Assembly (NCBI GenBank): GCA_046297695.1
Contig: JBKBHF010000028.1
Coordinates: 1-51,908 of the forward strand
Direction of reading: 5' to 3'
Source: Permianibacter sp046297695
GTDB lineage: Bacteria > Pseudomonadota > Gammaproteobacteria > Enterobacterales > Permianibacteraceae
DNA length: 51,908 bases
This document shows, piece after piece, positions 34,563 to 45,486 of this stretch (position 1 is the first letter of the stretch; each line of letters opens with the position of its first letter). Made by a program: the position numbers and the translations under genes. The notes under the pieces were generated by a model that had not been told where the DNA came from, made no database searches, and saw only the letters and a program-made list of their open reading frames with translations.

Positions 34563-34582
34563 GGCCTGCGGCAACGCGGCGC

Positions 34583-36193
34583 TCACACCCGGAAATGACC
34601 GACCTCGGTTTGCAAGGCCGTTGAATAGTCGGACAACTGCTTGCCGGTTTCGGTACTGGCCTTGGCGGCGTCGGCGCTGCGGCTGGCAATACTTCGGATC
34701 GTTTCGACATTGCGGGCGATCTCATCGGTCACGGCCGTCTGCTGTTCCGCAGCAGTCGCGATCTGGGTGTTCATGTCGGTCAGCTTCAATACCGATTCGG
34801 TGATTTGCCGCAACGACTGTTCGGCCGCTTGCGCGCGGCTGACCGTGGTATCGGCTTTGGCCTTGCCGCGCTCCATGATGCTGACGGCATTGCGGGCACC
34901 GCTTTGCAGGCTCTGGATCATCGACTGGATTTCGTGCGTGCTTTGCTGGGTCCGCGCCGCCAGCGTGCGCACCTCATCGGCGACCACAGCGAAACCACGG
35001 CCCTGTTCGCCGGCACGCGCCGCCTCGATCGCGGCGTTGAGCGCCAGCAAATTGGTCTGTTCGGCGATGCTCTGGATCACGTCGAGCACCTTGCCGATGT
35101 TGGCCGTTTCCAGTTCCAGTTGGTGAATGGTGTCGGCGGCACCGCTGACATCACTGACCAAATCCTCGATGGCCTGCACGCTTTGCCGCACCACTGAACG
35201 GCCCTCCTTGGCATCGGCATCGGCACTCTGTGCCGCTGCGGCCGCCGCCGAGGTGGAGTGCGCGATCGATTGCACGGTGCTCGACATTTCATGCACCGCC
35301 GTCGCGACCTGCTCGGTCGCCTGATGTTGTTCCGCCGTCAGCTCGCCGGCCTGACGGGTGATGCCGGCCAACCGGGTCGCGGCTTGGCCAACCTCATTGG
35401 CGTGGCCGATGACCCGTTGCAAGGTTTGCTGCAATTTGGCGACAAACTGATTGAATGCGTTGGCGACCTGACCGAGTTCATCACGGCTCTGGACATCGAG
35501 ACGCTGGGTCAGATCGCCATCGCCATGCGAAATGTCTTCGATGCGACTGAGCAGGTTCGTCAGCGGTCGCACCACCATCGGCGGAAACACAACCGCCAAC
35601 AACAGGCAGATACCGAGACCGATGATCAGGACAATGCTTTGCAGCGCGGCGCTGCTGTCGCGCGTGGCCAGCACGGCTTCATCAGCGGCCTTGGCTTCGT
35701 CCATGATCAGCCCGCCCATCCGATCGATGGCATCGCGCGCCTGCTGAAATTCGGTTTCCGCCTGCGCGACGGCGCTGGTGTCACCGCTGCCGGCGATCAG
35801 GCCATCGGCATGCTGCTTCCAGCGGGCAAAGGCCTGCTCGAAATTGCGCAGCTCGGTCTGGATCTCGCGCTGCTCCGGATGCAGCGCCGCAGCTTTCTGA
35901 ACCCGTTCACGCGCTTGCGTCAGGTTCTCGTTGTAATCGCTGCGATGGCTGTTGGCATCACCGAGCCCGGCCAGCACCGCGTGTTCCGCCACCAGCGCCT
36001 GATACAGATCGCGGTCTGCCTCCAACACCAGATTGACGCTGGGCAGCAAGCGGCCGGATACATCATTGGCGAGCGCGCCCATCTGGGCACTGGCGCGCAT
36101 GCCGAGCCAGGCCATGACGATCAGCATCAAAGCCAGCAACACAATGGGCGCGAGCAGCTTGCGCCGGAAAGGCCAGTCGCGAAATCCGAGCAT
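34583..36193 (-). CDS. Methyl-accepting chemotaxis protein
   Basis: This 536-residue receptor has a first membrane helix (LLAPIVLLALMLIVMAWLG), a helical periplasmic four-helix-bundle sensor of about 160 residues, a second helix (IVLIIGLGICLLLAVVF), a HAMP domain (PLTNLLSRIEDISHGDGDLT) and a cytoplasmic signalling hairpin with the strictly conserved AGEQGRGFAVVADEVRTLA. The ligand is unknown. No che genes adjoin. The start at 36193 follows AAGGAGG. The 3' end of cpdA lies about 200 bases upstream. Confidence 0.93.
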   Translation of the reverse strand: MLGFRDWPFRRKLLAPIVLLALMLIVMAWLGMRASAQMGALANDVSGRLLPSVNLVLEADRDLYQALVAEHAVLAGLGDANSHRSDYNENLTQARERVQKAAALHPEQREIQTELRNFEQAFARWKQHADGLIAGSGDTSAVAQAETEFQQARDAIDRMGGLIMDEAKAADEAVLATRDSSAALQSIVLIIGLGICLLLAVVFPPMVVRPLTNLLSRIEDISHGDGDLTQRLDVQSRDELGQVANAFNQFVAKLQQTLQRVIGHANEVGQAATRLAGITRQAGELTAEQHQATEQVATAVHEMSSTVQSIAHSTSAAAAAAQSADADAKEGRSVVRQSVQAIEDLVSDVSGAADTIHQLELETANIGKVLDVIQSIAEQTNLLALNAAIEAARAGEQGRGFAVVADEVRTLAARTQQSTHEIQSMIQSLQSGARNAVSIMERGKAKADTTVSRAQAAEQSLRQITESVLKLTDMNTQIATAAEQQTAVTDEIARNVETIRSIASRSADAAKASTETGKQLSDYSTALQTEVGHFRV

Positions 36194-36304
36194 GGCAATG
36201 TCCTCCTTGGCAGGAACCGTCCGGCAAGTATAGGTACGTTTGTATAAATGAGCGTTCGGCTTGAGCCGAATCGGAGCAACGGCATCGGCGCCAACGGCGA
36301 TGAC

Positions 36305-36334
36305 GGCAAAGCGGCAAACAGTTGCCGCTTTGCC
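36305..36334. repeat. Perfect hairpin between cpdA and receptor gene
   Basis: GGCAAAGCGGCAA and TTGCCGCTTTGCC are perfect 13-bp complements around ACAG, in the 202-base gap after cpdA. On the minus strand it lies just after the cpdA stop and could protect or trim the 3' end; no T-tract follows. A smaller palindrome TTCGGCT-TG-AGCCGAA lies at 36255-36270. Confidence 0.55.
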
Positions 36335-36395
36335 ACACGCAGAGTGGGGGGAACAGCAAACAGCGGAAAACGAGGCCGAACCGGCGTTTGCCGAC

Positions 36396-37229
36396 TCAGT
36401 AGCCCTTCACGGAATAATCGACGGTGAATTCGAGATGGTCGATGCGGCGCACTTCGGTTTCGATGCGACCGTCTTTGTGCAGACGCAGCAAGCGGTAGCC
36501 GGGGCTCTCGGTGTCGGCCTGGAAATCTTCCGAGTGCGGTTTGAACTGCACGCAGGTGGATGGCGTCGCCAACAGCCGGATGCCGTCCTGCTCGCGATCA
36601 AACGCCTGATGGATATGGCCCCAGAGTATCGCCGACTTGGCTTTGTGCGCTTGCAGCATGGCCAACAGCGGCTCCGGATTATTGAGACCGATCGTGTCGA
36701 GCCAGAAACAATCAACCGGCACCGGATGGTGGTGCAAGACCACCAGTGCGTGATGATTCGGGTATTCCTTGAGTGCCTGTTCGACCAGCGCCAGCTGATC
36801 GTCTTTCAGCTTGCCGTAAACCCGGCGCGGCACCATCGAATCGAGCAGAATCAGCTGCCAGTTGCCGACCAGGATGCGCTTGGCCGCCGACCAGTTGCCG
36901 CCGACCAGCTCGGACGCCATCAGCGCCGGCTCATCGTGATTGCCGGGGATCCAGAACGCCGGCATGGCAAAACGGCTGATGCCATCACGCAGCCGCTGAT
37001 AGGACTCCGGCGTGCCGTCCTGGGACAGATCGCCGGTCGCCAGCAACAGATCCTGCGCCGGCAGCGTGGCGATGTCGTCGAGTACTGCATTGAGGCTGAA
37101 CGCCGTCTGCAAGCCGAGCAGCTTGCCGCCATCATCCTTGAACAAGTGGCAGTCGGTGATCTGGACGAACTCGACCACCTCCGCCTGCCGTGGCGTGACG
37201 ATGTGAACGGGGACCGATCCTTGTCGCAT
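36396..37229 (-). CDS. cpdA: 3',5'-cAMP phosphodiesterase CpdA
   Basis: CpdA hydrolyses cAMP with a dinuclear metal centre. The calcineurin-like motifs are in order: QITDCHLF, LATGDLSQDGT, IPGNHDEP, VVLHHHPVPV and ILWGHIHQAF. Length 277 is typical. The ATG follows immediately on the stop of the DUF1249 gene, so it is probably translationally coupled. The order nudF–DUF1249–cpdA equals that in E. coli (nudF-yqiB-cpdA). Confidence 0.95.
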   Translation of the reverse strand: MRQGSVPVHIVTPRQAEVVEFVQITDCHLFKDDGGKLLGLQTAFSLNAVLDDIATLPAQDLLLATGDLSQDGTPESYQRLRDGISRFAMPAFWIPGNHDEPALMASELVGGNWSAAKRILVGNWQLILLDSMVPRRVYGKLKDDQLALVEQALKEYPNHHALVVLHHHPVPVDCFWLDTIGLNNPEPLLAMLQAHKAKSAILWGHIHQAFDREQDGIRLLATPSTCVQFKPHSEDFQADTESPGYRLLRLHKDGRIETEVRRIDHLEFTVDYSVKGY

Positions 37230-37733
37230 TCAGAGAGCTCCGGTGCGCGCCGCAGCGGGCCGCACAGCCAATGACCGGATGCAATGCACGGGCAGGCGCC
37301 GGCGCTGGCAGGAGGCCAGCCAGTCGGTCAGAAAATCGGTGACCCGCTGTTTTTCGTCGCGTTGTGCCATCTGTGCATTCGGGTAGGGATAGACACCCTG
37401 CATCACCCGTCGGTCGTGCCACTGTAGCACTTCCGCCAAGCGGGCATCATGGTACAAACGCACATTCATACGCCGGACACCGGACCACCAATGTGACGCA
37501 CTGCCCAATGCGTTCGGGTCCAGTTCCTGCACCCGCAACGTCGTGGTGTAACGGTCTTCTTCCAGCATGATGAGTTCGAGCGCCCGCTTGCCGCCGGGCC
37601 GGCCGACGACGTCGCCGACCGCCAGCAAAGCAGTCAGCGTCCGGTAATTGCGTTCGCAGCCGGCCAGTAACCGGTCGAGATCCGGTACATAACGGCGCTG
37701 CGGTTGTCGGGCTCGAAATAACACGGCGTTCAT
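37230..37733 (-). CDS. DUF1249 protein (YqiB-like)
   Basis: This 167-residue cytoplasmic protein is of unknown function. Recognisable pieces are YVPDLDRLLAGCERNYRTLTAL near the N-terminus, then LRVQELDPNALGSASHWW and MNVRLYHDARLAEVLQWHDRR. ATG 37733 (MNAVLFRARQP) is chosen; the longer frame from 37823 overlaps the nudF end and lacks conservation. It sits between nudF and cpdA exactly as yqiB does in enterobacteria, but what links it to nucleotide turnover is not known. Confidence 0.9.
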   Translation of the reverse strand: MNAVLFRARQPQRRYVPDLDRLLAGCERNYRTLTALLAVGDVVGRPGGKRALELIMLEEDRYTTTLRVQELDPNALGSASHWWSGVRRMNVRLYHDARLAEVLQWHDRRVMQGVYPYPNAQMAQRDEKQRVTDFLTDWLASCQRRRLPVHCIRSLAVRPAAARTGAL

Positions 37734-37792
37734 GTTGGCAACCTTAGCGCGAAACCCAAGGCTTTGCGAATAGGCGCCAGCGAAAGCGGCGA

Positions 37793-38389
37793 TTACCAGT
37801 CGACGCCATGGATGCGCAGCCACTGCAAGGCCAGCACCGTCATGGCGTTCTCGATATGGCCGGCGTCGAGCCAGGCAAATGCGGTCTGGCGCGGCACCAC
37901 ATGGACACGGATGTCCTCGTGCTCTTCCGGCAGGCCACCGTGCGCCGCCAGCGCCGATGCATCGACCTTGGCGGCATAGACATGGAACACTTCATTGCAG
38001 CAGCCGGGGGTCGTGAAGAACCGGCCGACAAAATGCAGTGACGACACCGTGCAACCGGCCTCCTCCATCGCCTCGCGCCGGGCGATCTCGTCCGGCGGCA
38101 ACTCCTTGTCCAGCATGCCGGCGACCATTTCCAGCTGCCACGGCGTGCGCTCACTGGCCAGTGCGCCGATCCGGAACTGTTCGACAAACACCACCGCGTC
38201 CAGCGCCGGATCATAAAGCAGCACCGAGACCGCGCCCCGGGTCATGAACACTTCACGGGTGACCGGTTCGCTGTCACCGCCGGCAAAGCGCTTGTGGGTG
38301 AAAACCAATTTCTCGGCGCGGAAATAGCCTTGATAGAGCGGCTCGCGCTTGAGTACCGTGTAATCCTTGCTGCCGAACTGCGGCTTCAT
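37793..38389 (-). CDS. nudF: ADP-ribose pyrophosphatase NudF
   Basis: This Nudix hydrolase splits ADP-ribose to AMP and ribose 5-phosphate. The 198-residue protein has the Nudix box GMLDKELPPDEIARREAMEE (residues 91-110) followed by AGC, plus the upstream PWQLEMVAG strand typical of ADP-ribose pyrophosphatases. The core REAMEEAG is intact. The first Glu of the textbook box is shifted by one (Glu96, Leu97). It is the first gene of the nudF–DUF1249–cpdA unit, with a terminator-like hairpin from thiC just upstream. Confidence 0.93.
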   Translation of the reverse strand: MKPQFGSKDYTVLKREPLYQGYFRAEKLVFTHKRFAGGDSEPVTREVFMTRGAVSVLLYDPALDAVVFVEQFRIGALASERTPWQLEMVAGMLDKELPPDEIARREAMEEAGCTVSSLHFVGRFFTTPGCCNEVFHVYAAKVDASALAAHGGLPEEHEDIRVHVVPRQTAFAWLDAGHIENAMTVLALQWLRIHGVDW

Positions 38390-38439
38390 TTGCCAGCCCT
38401 CACTGTCGTTGTGGCACCCGGACGATCAATCTGCAGACG

Positions 38440-38471
38440 GCAAAAAGGCAGGCCTGCACCTGCCTTTTTGC
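38440..38471 (-). terminator. Terminator of thiC
   Basis: GCAAAAAGGCAGG and CCTGCCTTTTTGC are perfect 13-bp complements around CCTGCA, with a T-run on either strand. It lies between the thiC stop and the nudF start. Confidence 0.85.
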
Positions 38472-38487
38472 TGACACCGGAACCGGT

Positions 38488-40383
<1,896 letters not shown>

Positions 40384-40774
40384 CAGCAACAACCTCGGGA
40401 AGGGCGACAGGCGAACGACCGGCAAATGCCGGGCGGCGGGTGGTCTTTACGGCAGGCGGCCATCATACCGAGCGGGTGCCAACCCCGGCAAACCGCAGGG
40501 CTTTTTGCCGGGATTTTGCTGCGGAAATCCGGCCAGTTGCGGCGGCCGTTGACCGGGCGCAAAGCGGTCGCAGATAACGCGCTGGTGGCCGGCAAAAACG
40601 CCGTAAACGGCTGCGAAATGCCCACAATCTGTTACACTTGCCGCCTTGTTTGTCGCCCCCCTGACTCCTAACCTGCCGGCCATTGTGCAGGGCGTGCACG
40701 GGGTGGGGTGCGGAACCTCCGGTTGTTGTCCGGCAGCACGGTCGGCAATGACCCCAACCACCAGCCCGAACGCC
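40384..40774. other. 391-base divergent region between thiC and pcm
   Basis: No ORF with homology is visible. The region should carry the promoters for both genes. A loose palindrome (CCGGCAAACCGCAGGGCTTTTTGCCGG) lies near 40485-40511. No clear THI-box (CTGAGA near the start, ACCTGATC later) is present on the minus strand. Confidence 0.35.
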
Positions 40775-41431
40775 ATGAACATCGAAAAAGCCCGCTTCAA
40801 TATGGTCGAGCAACAAGTCCGCCCGTGGGACGTCCTGGACGGCCGCGTGCTGGACCTGATGGCCAGCCTGCCGCGCGAACAGTTTGTCCCGAGCGAATAC
40901 CAGTCGCTGGCCTTCGCCGATGTCCGGGTGCCGCTCGGCCACGGTCAGGAAATGATGCCGCCGCGGGAAGAGGGTCGGCTGTTGCAGGCCTTGAATGTCC
41001 AGCCCGGCGACACCGCGCTGGAAGTCGGTACCGGCAGCGGCTACGTTACCGCGCTGCTCGCCAGCTCGGCACGTCAGGTGTACAGCGTCGACATCGTGCC
41101 GGAGTTCATCACCAGTGCCCAGGCCAAGCTCAGCAGCCTGAACCTCGGCGGCAAGGTGACGCTGGAAGTCGGTGATGCCTCGGCCGGCTGGGACCACTAC
41201 GGTCCGTATGACGTGATTGCCATTACCGGCTCGCTGGTCAAAGTGCCGGACAGCTTCAAGCGCAGCCTGAAAATCGGCGGCCGGCTGTTCTGCATTGAAG
41301 GTGACCTGCCGGCCATGACGGCCAAGCTGATCACCCGCACCGGTGACCAGACCTGGACCGAGGAAAGTCTGTTTGAAACCGTGGTGGCGCGGCTGATCAA
41401 CGCCCCGCAAAGCCCGCAGTTCCAGTTCTGA
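40775..41431 (+). CDS. PCMT-family protein-L-isoaspartate methyltransferase
   Basis: This SAM-dependent methyltransferase, with the Rossmann motif LEVGTGSGYV, belongs to the PCMT family. The N-terminus MNIEKARFNMVEQQVRPWDV is strongly conserved in the Gammaproteobacterial subgroup that sits beside tolC; ATG 40775 starts there. ATG 40748 is also possible. Members of this subgroup differ from canonical Pcm and their substrate has not been shown, as far as I know. Length is 218. It is 232 bases upstream of tolC on the same strand. Confidence 0.88.
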   Translation: MNIEKARFNMVEQQVRPWDVLDGRVLDLMASLPREQFVPSEYQSLAFADVRVPLGHGQEMMPPREEGRLLQALNVQPGDTALEVGTGSGYVTALLASSARQVYSVDIVPEFITSAQAKLSSLNLGGKVTLEVGDASAGWDHYGPYDVIAITGSLVKVPDSFKRSLKIGGRLFCIEGDLPAMTAKLITRTGDQTWTEESLFETVVARLINAPQSPQFQF

Positions 41432-41597
41432 TTCAGTGGCGTCCGCCGGGCGCCGGGGTCTTGAACAGCACCGGCGCCGCCTTCATAACAGCCTTTTCTG
41501 CCCCGTAAGCGTGTCAGCGGAAACGATCTGTCACGCTTCGACAAACGATTTCTCGGCCCGTTGCGTCGATACTGTCGGTATCGGTAACGGGCTGATA

Positions 41598-41619
41598 GCC
41601 TGCCGGCCCTTCGGCAGGC
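41598..41619. repeat. Hairpin in the pcm–tolC gap
   Basis: GCCTGCCG and CGGCAGGC are perfect 8-bp complements around GCCCTT. No T-tract follows, so this is not a full terminator. It may partly separate pcm and tolC transcription. Confidence 0.4.
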
Positions 41620-41663
41620 ACCGTTAATGCCAGATTGAAGACTGAACCAAGAAGGAAAACCTG

Positions 41664-43043
41664 ATGTTCAAGCGCACGCTCAAGCACGCCCTGACGCCCG
41701 TTGCCGCCACCCTCACCTTATTGCTCAGCGCCCCGAGCCAGGCGGAAAACCTGCTCGATGTCTACCGCGCCGCGCTGCAGAACGACCCGACCTTCCTTGC
41801 CTCCGAAGCGCGTGCCACTGCGGCGAAAGAAGGCATTGCCATCGCCCGTTCCAGCTTGCTTCCGCAGATCAGCGGCACCGTCAGCACAAGCAAAACAGAT
41901 CAGGATTCTGCCGGCAACCAGGTCTTTGGCGCACTCGTCGTTCCAAGCGAAACCAAAAGTGAAACCAACCGCGACAGTATCAGTTTGCGCCTCGATCAGC
42001 AGATTTATCACCACGATACCTGGATAGGTCTGTCGCAGGCCAAGAAGCGCGCCGAACAGGCTGAGCTAGGCTACAAAGGTGAACTGCAGGCACTCGTGGT
42101 TCGCGCCTCGGAAGCGTATTTCAACGTGCTTTCGGCGCAAGACGGTGTGCAATTGGCACAGTCAGAGCTGGAGGCTATCGGCAAGCAGCTTGAGCAAACC
42201 AAACAACGCTTCAATGTCGGTTTGATTGCCATCACCGACGTGCATGAAGCGCAAGCGCGCTATGACCAGGCGCAGGCAAACATGATTTCCGCGCAGAACA
42301 CCCTGGATAATGCCAACGAATCGCTGCGGCAGATCACTGGCGCTTACTACCGCAGCATCAGCCGATTGAAGACCGAACTCCCGCTAATTTCACCGGAACC
42401 GGCAAGTGCGGATGACTGGGTCAAGGTCGCGCAAGAAAACAACCTCAGCTTGATGGCCCAGCGCATTGGCGTGGAAGTCGCTCGCGAAGAGGTCAAGCGC
42501 CAGCGTGCCGGTCATTACCCGACCCTGGATTTGCAAGCAACGTATTCAGATATCGACTCGGATGGTGACAGCACCGATCTGACGGACAACACCACCAGCA
42601 CGTTTGACAACAGCCAGGAAAGCAAAACCATTGGCCTGCAATTGTCGGTGCCGATTTTCTCCGGCTTCCGCACCAGCGCATCGACCGATCAGGCGGCGGC
42701 CAATTATGTCGTGGCCGCGCAAGATATGGAAAAGCAGCACCGGCAGACCGTGCGTGATGCCCGTAGCGCCTATCTGGGTCTGCAAGCGGCAATCAGCTCG
42801 GTCAAAGCGCTGACCCAAGCCGAGATCTCGGCACAGAGCGCTTTGGAAGCCACCCAAGCCGGTTTTGAAGTGGGCACGCGGACCATTGTCGATGTGCTGC
42901 AAGCCACCTCGAACCTGTATCAGGCCAAGCGTAATCTGTGGCGTGCCCGCTACGATTACGCACTGAACGTGCTGCGCTTGAAAGCCGCCGCTGGTACCTT
43001 GGTCGAAGAGGATCTGGTCAAGGTGAACAGCTGGCTGGAATGA
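41664..43043 (+). CDS. tolC: TolC-family outer-membrane efflux channel
   Basis: This 459-residue protein has a signal peptide (APSQAENLLDVYRAAL begins the mature protein) and the two-repeat TolC architecture with long helices. Recognisable are EAQARYDQAQ and EATQAGFEVGTRTIVDVLQATSNLYQA near the C-terminus. It forms trimers that serve type I secretion and tripartite efflux. AAGGAAAACCTG precedes ATG 41664. The pcm-tolC order is common in Gammaproteobacteria. The partner pump is not in the window. Confidence 0.93.
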   Translation: MFKRTLKHALTPVAATLTLLLSAPSQAENLLDVYRAALQNDPTFLASEARATAAKEGIAIARSSLLPQISGTVSTSKTDQDSAGNQVFGALVVPSETKSETNRDSISLRLDQQIYHHDTWIGLSQAKKRAEQAELGYKGELQALVVRASEAYFNVLSAQDGVQLAQSELEAIGKQLEQTKQRFNVGLIAITDVHEAQARYDQAQANMISAQNTLDNANESLRQITGAYYRSISRLKTELPLISPEPASADDWVKVAQENNLSLMAQRIGVEVAREEVKRQRAGHYPTLDLQATYSDIDSDGDSTDLTDNTTSTFDNSQESKTIGLQLSVPIFSGFRTSASTDQAAANYVVAAQDMEKQHRQTVRDARSAYLGLQAAISSVKALTQAEISAQSALEATQAGFEVGTRTIVDVLQATSNLYQAKRNLWRARYDYALNVLRLKAAAGTLVEEDLVKVNSWLE

Positions 43044-43055
43044 CCCATTTGCAAT

Positions 43056-43089
43056 AAAACAAAAGCGCGCTTCGGCGCGCTTTTGTTTT
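43056..43089. terminator. Terminator of tolC
   Basis: AAAACAAAAGCGCGC and GCGCGCTTTTGTTTT are 15-bp complements around a TTCG tetraloop, followed by a T-run. It is a strong intrinsic terminator. Confidence 0.93.
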
Positions 43090-43475
43090 CGGCGTGGTTG
43101 ACCACGGGCTGGTGATGCTTCAAATCGGCGGTACTGCACGGAAATGCAGGCGAAGCGTGCTGACACAGGGCGGAGCAAACAGCCAACGGTCCCGACCAGC
43201 GCGACTTATGGTGCGCGAAATAGCTGCGGGCAAATGCTTTGCAGCTACACGGCGATACAAACACTGATCACAACGCTACAAATCGGCGATTTCTTTTCTT
43301 TTTGTCACATCATCGTCACGTAGCGATTGCTTCCTTATGAGCGGCGGTGATATCAAACGGCGTCGCCGCAAGTGGGTAGTCTGTGGCGACCGAGGAGGCG
43401 TTGTCGGCAAACAGGCATCAGCAAAGAAGCCGAACGACAACGAGAGACAGAACAAACACCCACTGAGGTTTACCC
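43090..43475. other. 386-base leader upstream of metalloprotease
   Basis: No gene is visible. The last ~200 bases include a GCGGCG/CGCCGC pairing (43342-43374) and a purine-rich run before the start codon, with no strong ribosome binding site (CCCACTGAGG lies 10 bases before the ATG). The size allows a structured 5' leader, but it fits no riboswitch class I know. Confidence 0.3.
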
Positions 43476-45104
43476 ATGAAGCACCGCTCACTGCTCAGCC
43501 TTGCGCTGACCGGCAGTCTGCTGGCCGCTGGCAACGTCCACGCCGCAGATGATCTTTTTCTCTCCCAACAAGCCAATGCCAAAGCCGCCAGCGCACGCGA
43601 TCTGATGCAGCTCAACCGGCTGAAAGCCGATCGCAAAGTCGAAGCATTGAATGAAGGTCTGCGTGCCCGCCCCGCGTTGAAAAACAGCAAGGAATTGCGA
43701 CTCAACTTGATGGCCGGCGTCGCCGCCAACGCCAAGCTCAAAAAAAGCTATCGCACCACCGACGGCAGTGAAGTGTGGATTGGCGATGTCCAGAACCTCA
43801 GCAAGCGCGCTGGCCGCAACGGCGACGAAGCGATTCTGGTGCAACGCAATGGCCTGGTGACCGGTAACGTCCGGATGAACGGCAAGCTGTTCAGCATTCG
43901 CCCGCTCAGCAACGGCGATCATGTCGTCGCAAAGATCGACGAAAGCCAGTTCCCGGCCGATCACCCGGAAGGCGAATACGCTTCGATGTTCGACGCGGTT
44001 CAGCGTCAGGCCGATCGCCAGCTGAACAAAATCAGCGCGAGCGCTGTCGGCAGCAACAATGTCGGCATCGCAGCCAACACCACCATTCGCCTGCTGGTGA
44101 ACTACACCCAAGGCGCTGCCGCTGCCGTGACCGACATCAACAGCCTGATCGATCTGGCGATGGCGGAAACCAACCAGGGTTACGTCAACTCCGGCATCAA
44201 CATCACGATGGAGCTGGCGGCAAAATCGCAGGTCACTTACACCGAATCGAGCAGCATCACCACAGACCGCGACCGTTACGCCGGCAAAACCGACGGCTAC
44301 ATGGACAGCATCCACAGTCAGCGTGACAGCGTCGCCGCCGATATCGGTGTGCTGGTGCTGAACAACGATGAAGCCTGCGGCATTGCCAAAGCCATTGGTG
44401 CCACCGAGTCGAGCGCGTTCGCTGTGGTCCACTATGACTGCGCCACCGGTTATTACTCGTTCGCACACGAAATCGGTCACCTGCAAGGCGCCCGCCACGA
44501 CCCAGCAGCCGACCCGACCACAACGCCGTATGCCTATGGTCACGGCTATCGCGCACCGAACAGTGCCTGGCGCACCGTGATGGCGTACAACTGCAGCAGC
44601 GGTTGCCCGCGCATCAACTATTGGTCGAACCCGAGCCGGACTTACAGCGATGGCCAGGTGATGGGCACAAGCTCGCAGTCGAACAACGCCCGCGTGCTGA
44701 ATGAAACCGCCGCGACGATGGCAGGCTTCCGTGGCGACACCACGCCGCCACCGCCGAGCGAGAGCTACAGCAACACGGCGGATTACAACATTCCGGACAA
44801 CAACACGACTGGCGTGCAAAGCCCGATCAGCGTGCCGACCTCAGGCGCCGCCGGGACCGTCAGCGTAGACGTCAACATCGTGCACCCGTACATCGGTGAT
44901 TTGATCGTCGATTTGATTGCGCCGGATGGCAGCGTCTACAACCTGCATAATCGCAGTGGCGGCAGCGCTGACAACATCGTCAAGAGCTACACGGTCAGTG
45001 GTGCCAGCAGCGAGCAGAAAAATGGCAGCTGGAAACTGCGCGCCCGCGATCGTGCTTCGCGGGACGTCGGTTATATCAATAGCTGGACGCTGAGGTTCAA
45101 CTGA
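43476..45104 (+). CDS. Secreted zinc metalloprotease with P-domain
   Basis: This 542-residue preproprotein has a signal peptide (ending VHA, residue 23), a propeptide of about 170 residues, and a reprolysin-like (M12B/M84-like) catalytic domain with HEIGHLQGARHD (His331, Glu332, His335, His341) and a Met-turn MAYN (Met369). The C-terminus (residues 430-542) is a proprotein-convertase P-domain (YNIPDNN...VDLIAPDGSVYNLHN...SWTLRFN), which is often removed after export. It is probably an extracellular protease. The signal peptide and P-domain point to type II secretion. It reads alone between terminators. Confidence 0.92.
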   Translation: MKHRSLLSLALTGSLLAAGNVHAADDLFLSQQANAKAASARDLMQLNRLKADRKVEALNEGLRARPALKNSKELRLNLMAGVAANAKLKKSYRTTDGSEVWIGDVQNLSKRAGRNGDEAILVQRNGLVTGNVRMNGKLFSIRPLSNGDHVVAKIDESQFPADHPEGEYASMFDAVQRQADRQLNKISASAVGSNNVGIAANTTIRLLVNYTQGAAAAVTDINSLIDLAMAETNQGYVNSGINITMELAAKSQVTYTESSSITTDRDRYAGKTDGYMDSIHSQRDSVAADIGVLVLNNDEACGIAKAIGATESSAFAVVHYDCATGYYSFAHEIGHLQGARHDPAADPTTTPYAYGHGYRAPNSAWRTVMAYNCSSGCPRINYWSNPSRTYSDGQVMGTSSQSNNARVLNETAATMAGFRGDTTPPPPSESYSNTADYNIPDNNTTGVQSPISVPTSGAAGTVSVDVNIVHPYIGDLIVDLIAPDGSVYNLHNRSGGSADNIVKSYTVSGASSEQKNGSWKLRARDRASRDVGYINSWTLRFN

Positions 45105-45148
45105 GCGTCGGATGAAAGATCGCATGAAAAAATGGTAACGCCGTAAAG

Positions 45149-45180
45149 CAAAAGGCCAGCATCGCTGGCCTTTTGTTTTT
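45149..45180. terminator. Bidirectional terminator, protease and copZ
   Basis: CAAAAGGCCAGC and GCTGGCCTTTTG are 12-bp complements around ATC, followed by T-run on the plus strand and A-run (T on minus) on the other side. It ends both the protease (+) and copZ (-) transcripts. Confidence 0.9.
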
Positions 45181-45200
45181 CCCGCGCTCACCGCGCCGGT

Positions 45201-45407
45201 TTATTGCTGCGCGATCGCAGCCGGTTCGAAACCGGCCTCGACAATCGCGGCGCGAATATCCTGCTCGGACAGATCGCCGGCGATCTTGACCTGCTGCTGC
45301 GGCAGATCGACCTGCACGATCGCCTCCGGATCCCGTTGCTGGATGGCGCGGGTCAGCGCGCGGGCGCAATGACCACAGGTCATGCCGTTGACGTTGGCGG
45401 TATACAT
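45201..45407 (-). CDS. copZ: Copper chaperone CopZ-like HMA protein
   Basis: This 68-residue heavy-metal-associated domain has the Cu(I) motif GMTCGHC near the N-terminus and a conserved AGFEP tail. It probably hands Cu(I) to CopA. ATG 45407 is chosen over 45422 because AGGAG sits seven bases upstream. A CueR-type promoter precedes it (45456-45486, minus strand), so it is likely co-induced with copA. The two are divergently arranged with 349 bases between them. Confidence 0.9.
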   Translation of the reverse strand: MYTANVNGMTCGHCARALTRAIQQRDPEAIVQVDLPQQQVKIAGDLSEQDIRAAIVEAGFEPAAIAQQ

Positions 45408-45455
45408 GACAGCACTCCTCATTCGTTCGGACCGCAGCGGTCCGGTTCGGCCGGC

Positions 45456-45486
45456 ACTATCCGGCTTGCCACGGCGGCAGGGTCAA
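45456..45486 (-). promoter_or_regulatory. CueR-type promoter of copZ
   Basis: On the minus strand, TTGACC (45486-45481), a 19-base spacer and GATAGT (45461-45456). The spacer contains the dyad CTGCC-GCCGT-GGCAAG. The 19-base spacing and dyad are the MerR-family CueR pattern. The sequence matches the copA promoter closely (CTTGCC...GGCAAGCCGGA in that one). Confidence 0.8.

Noticed and set aside
36305..36334. Intrinsic terminator for cpdA
   Set aside because: The stem is perfect but neither side has a T-tract, so I list it only as a hairpin.
40384..40640. TPP riboswitch upstream of thiC
   Set aside because: No CTGAGA/ACCTGATC pieces in the right order on the minus strand; only generic hairpins.
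45215..45245. GGTTCGAAACC resembling a tRNA T-loop
   Set aside because: It lies inside the copZ coding sequence (GFEPA) and lacks acceptor, D and anticodon stems.
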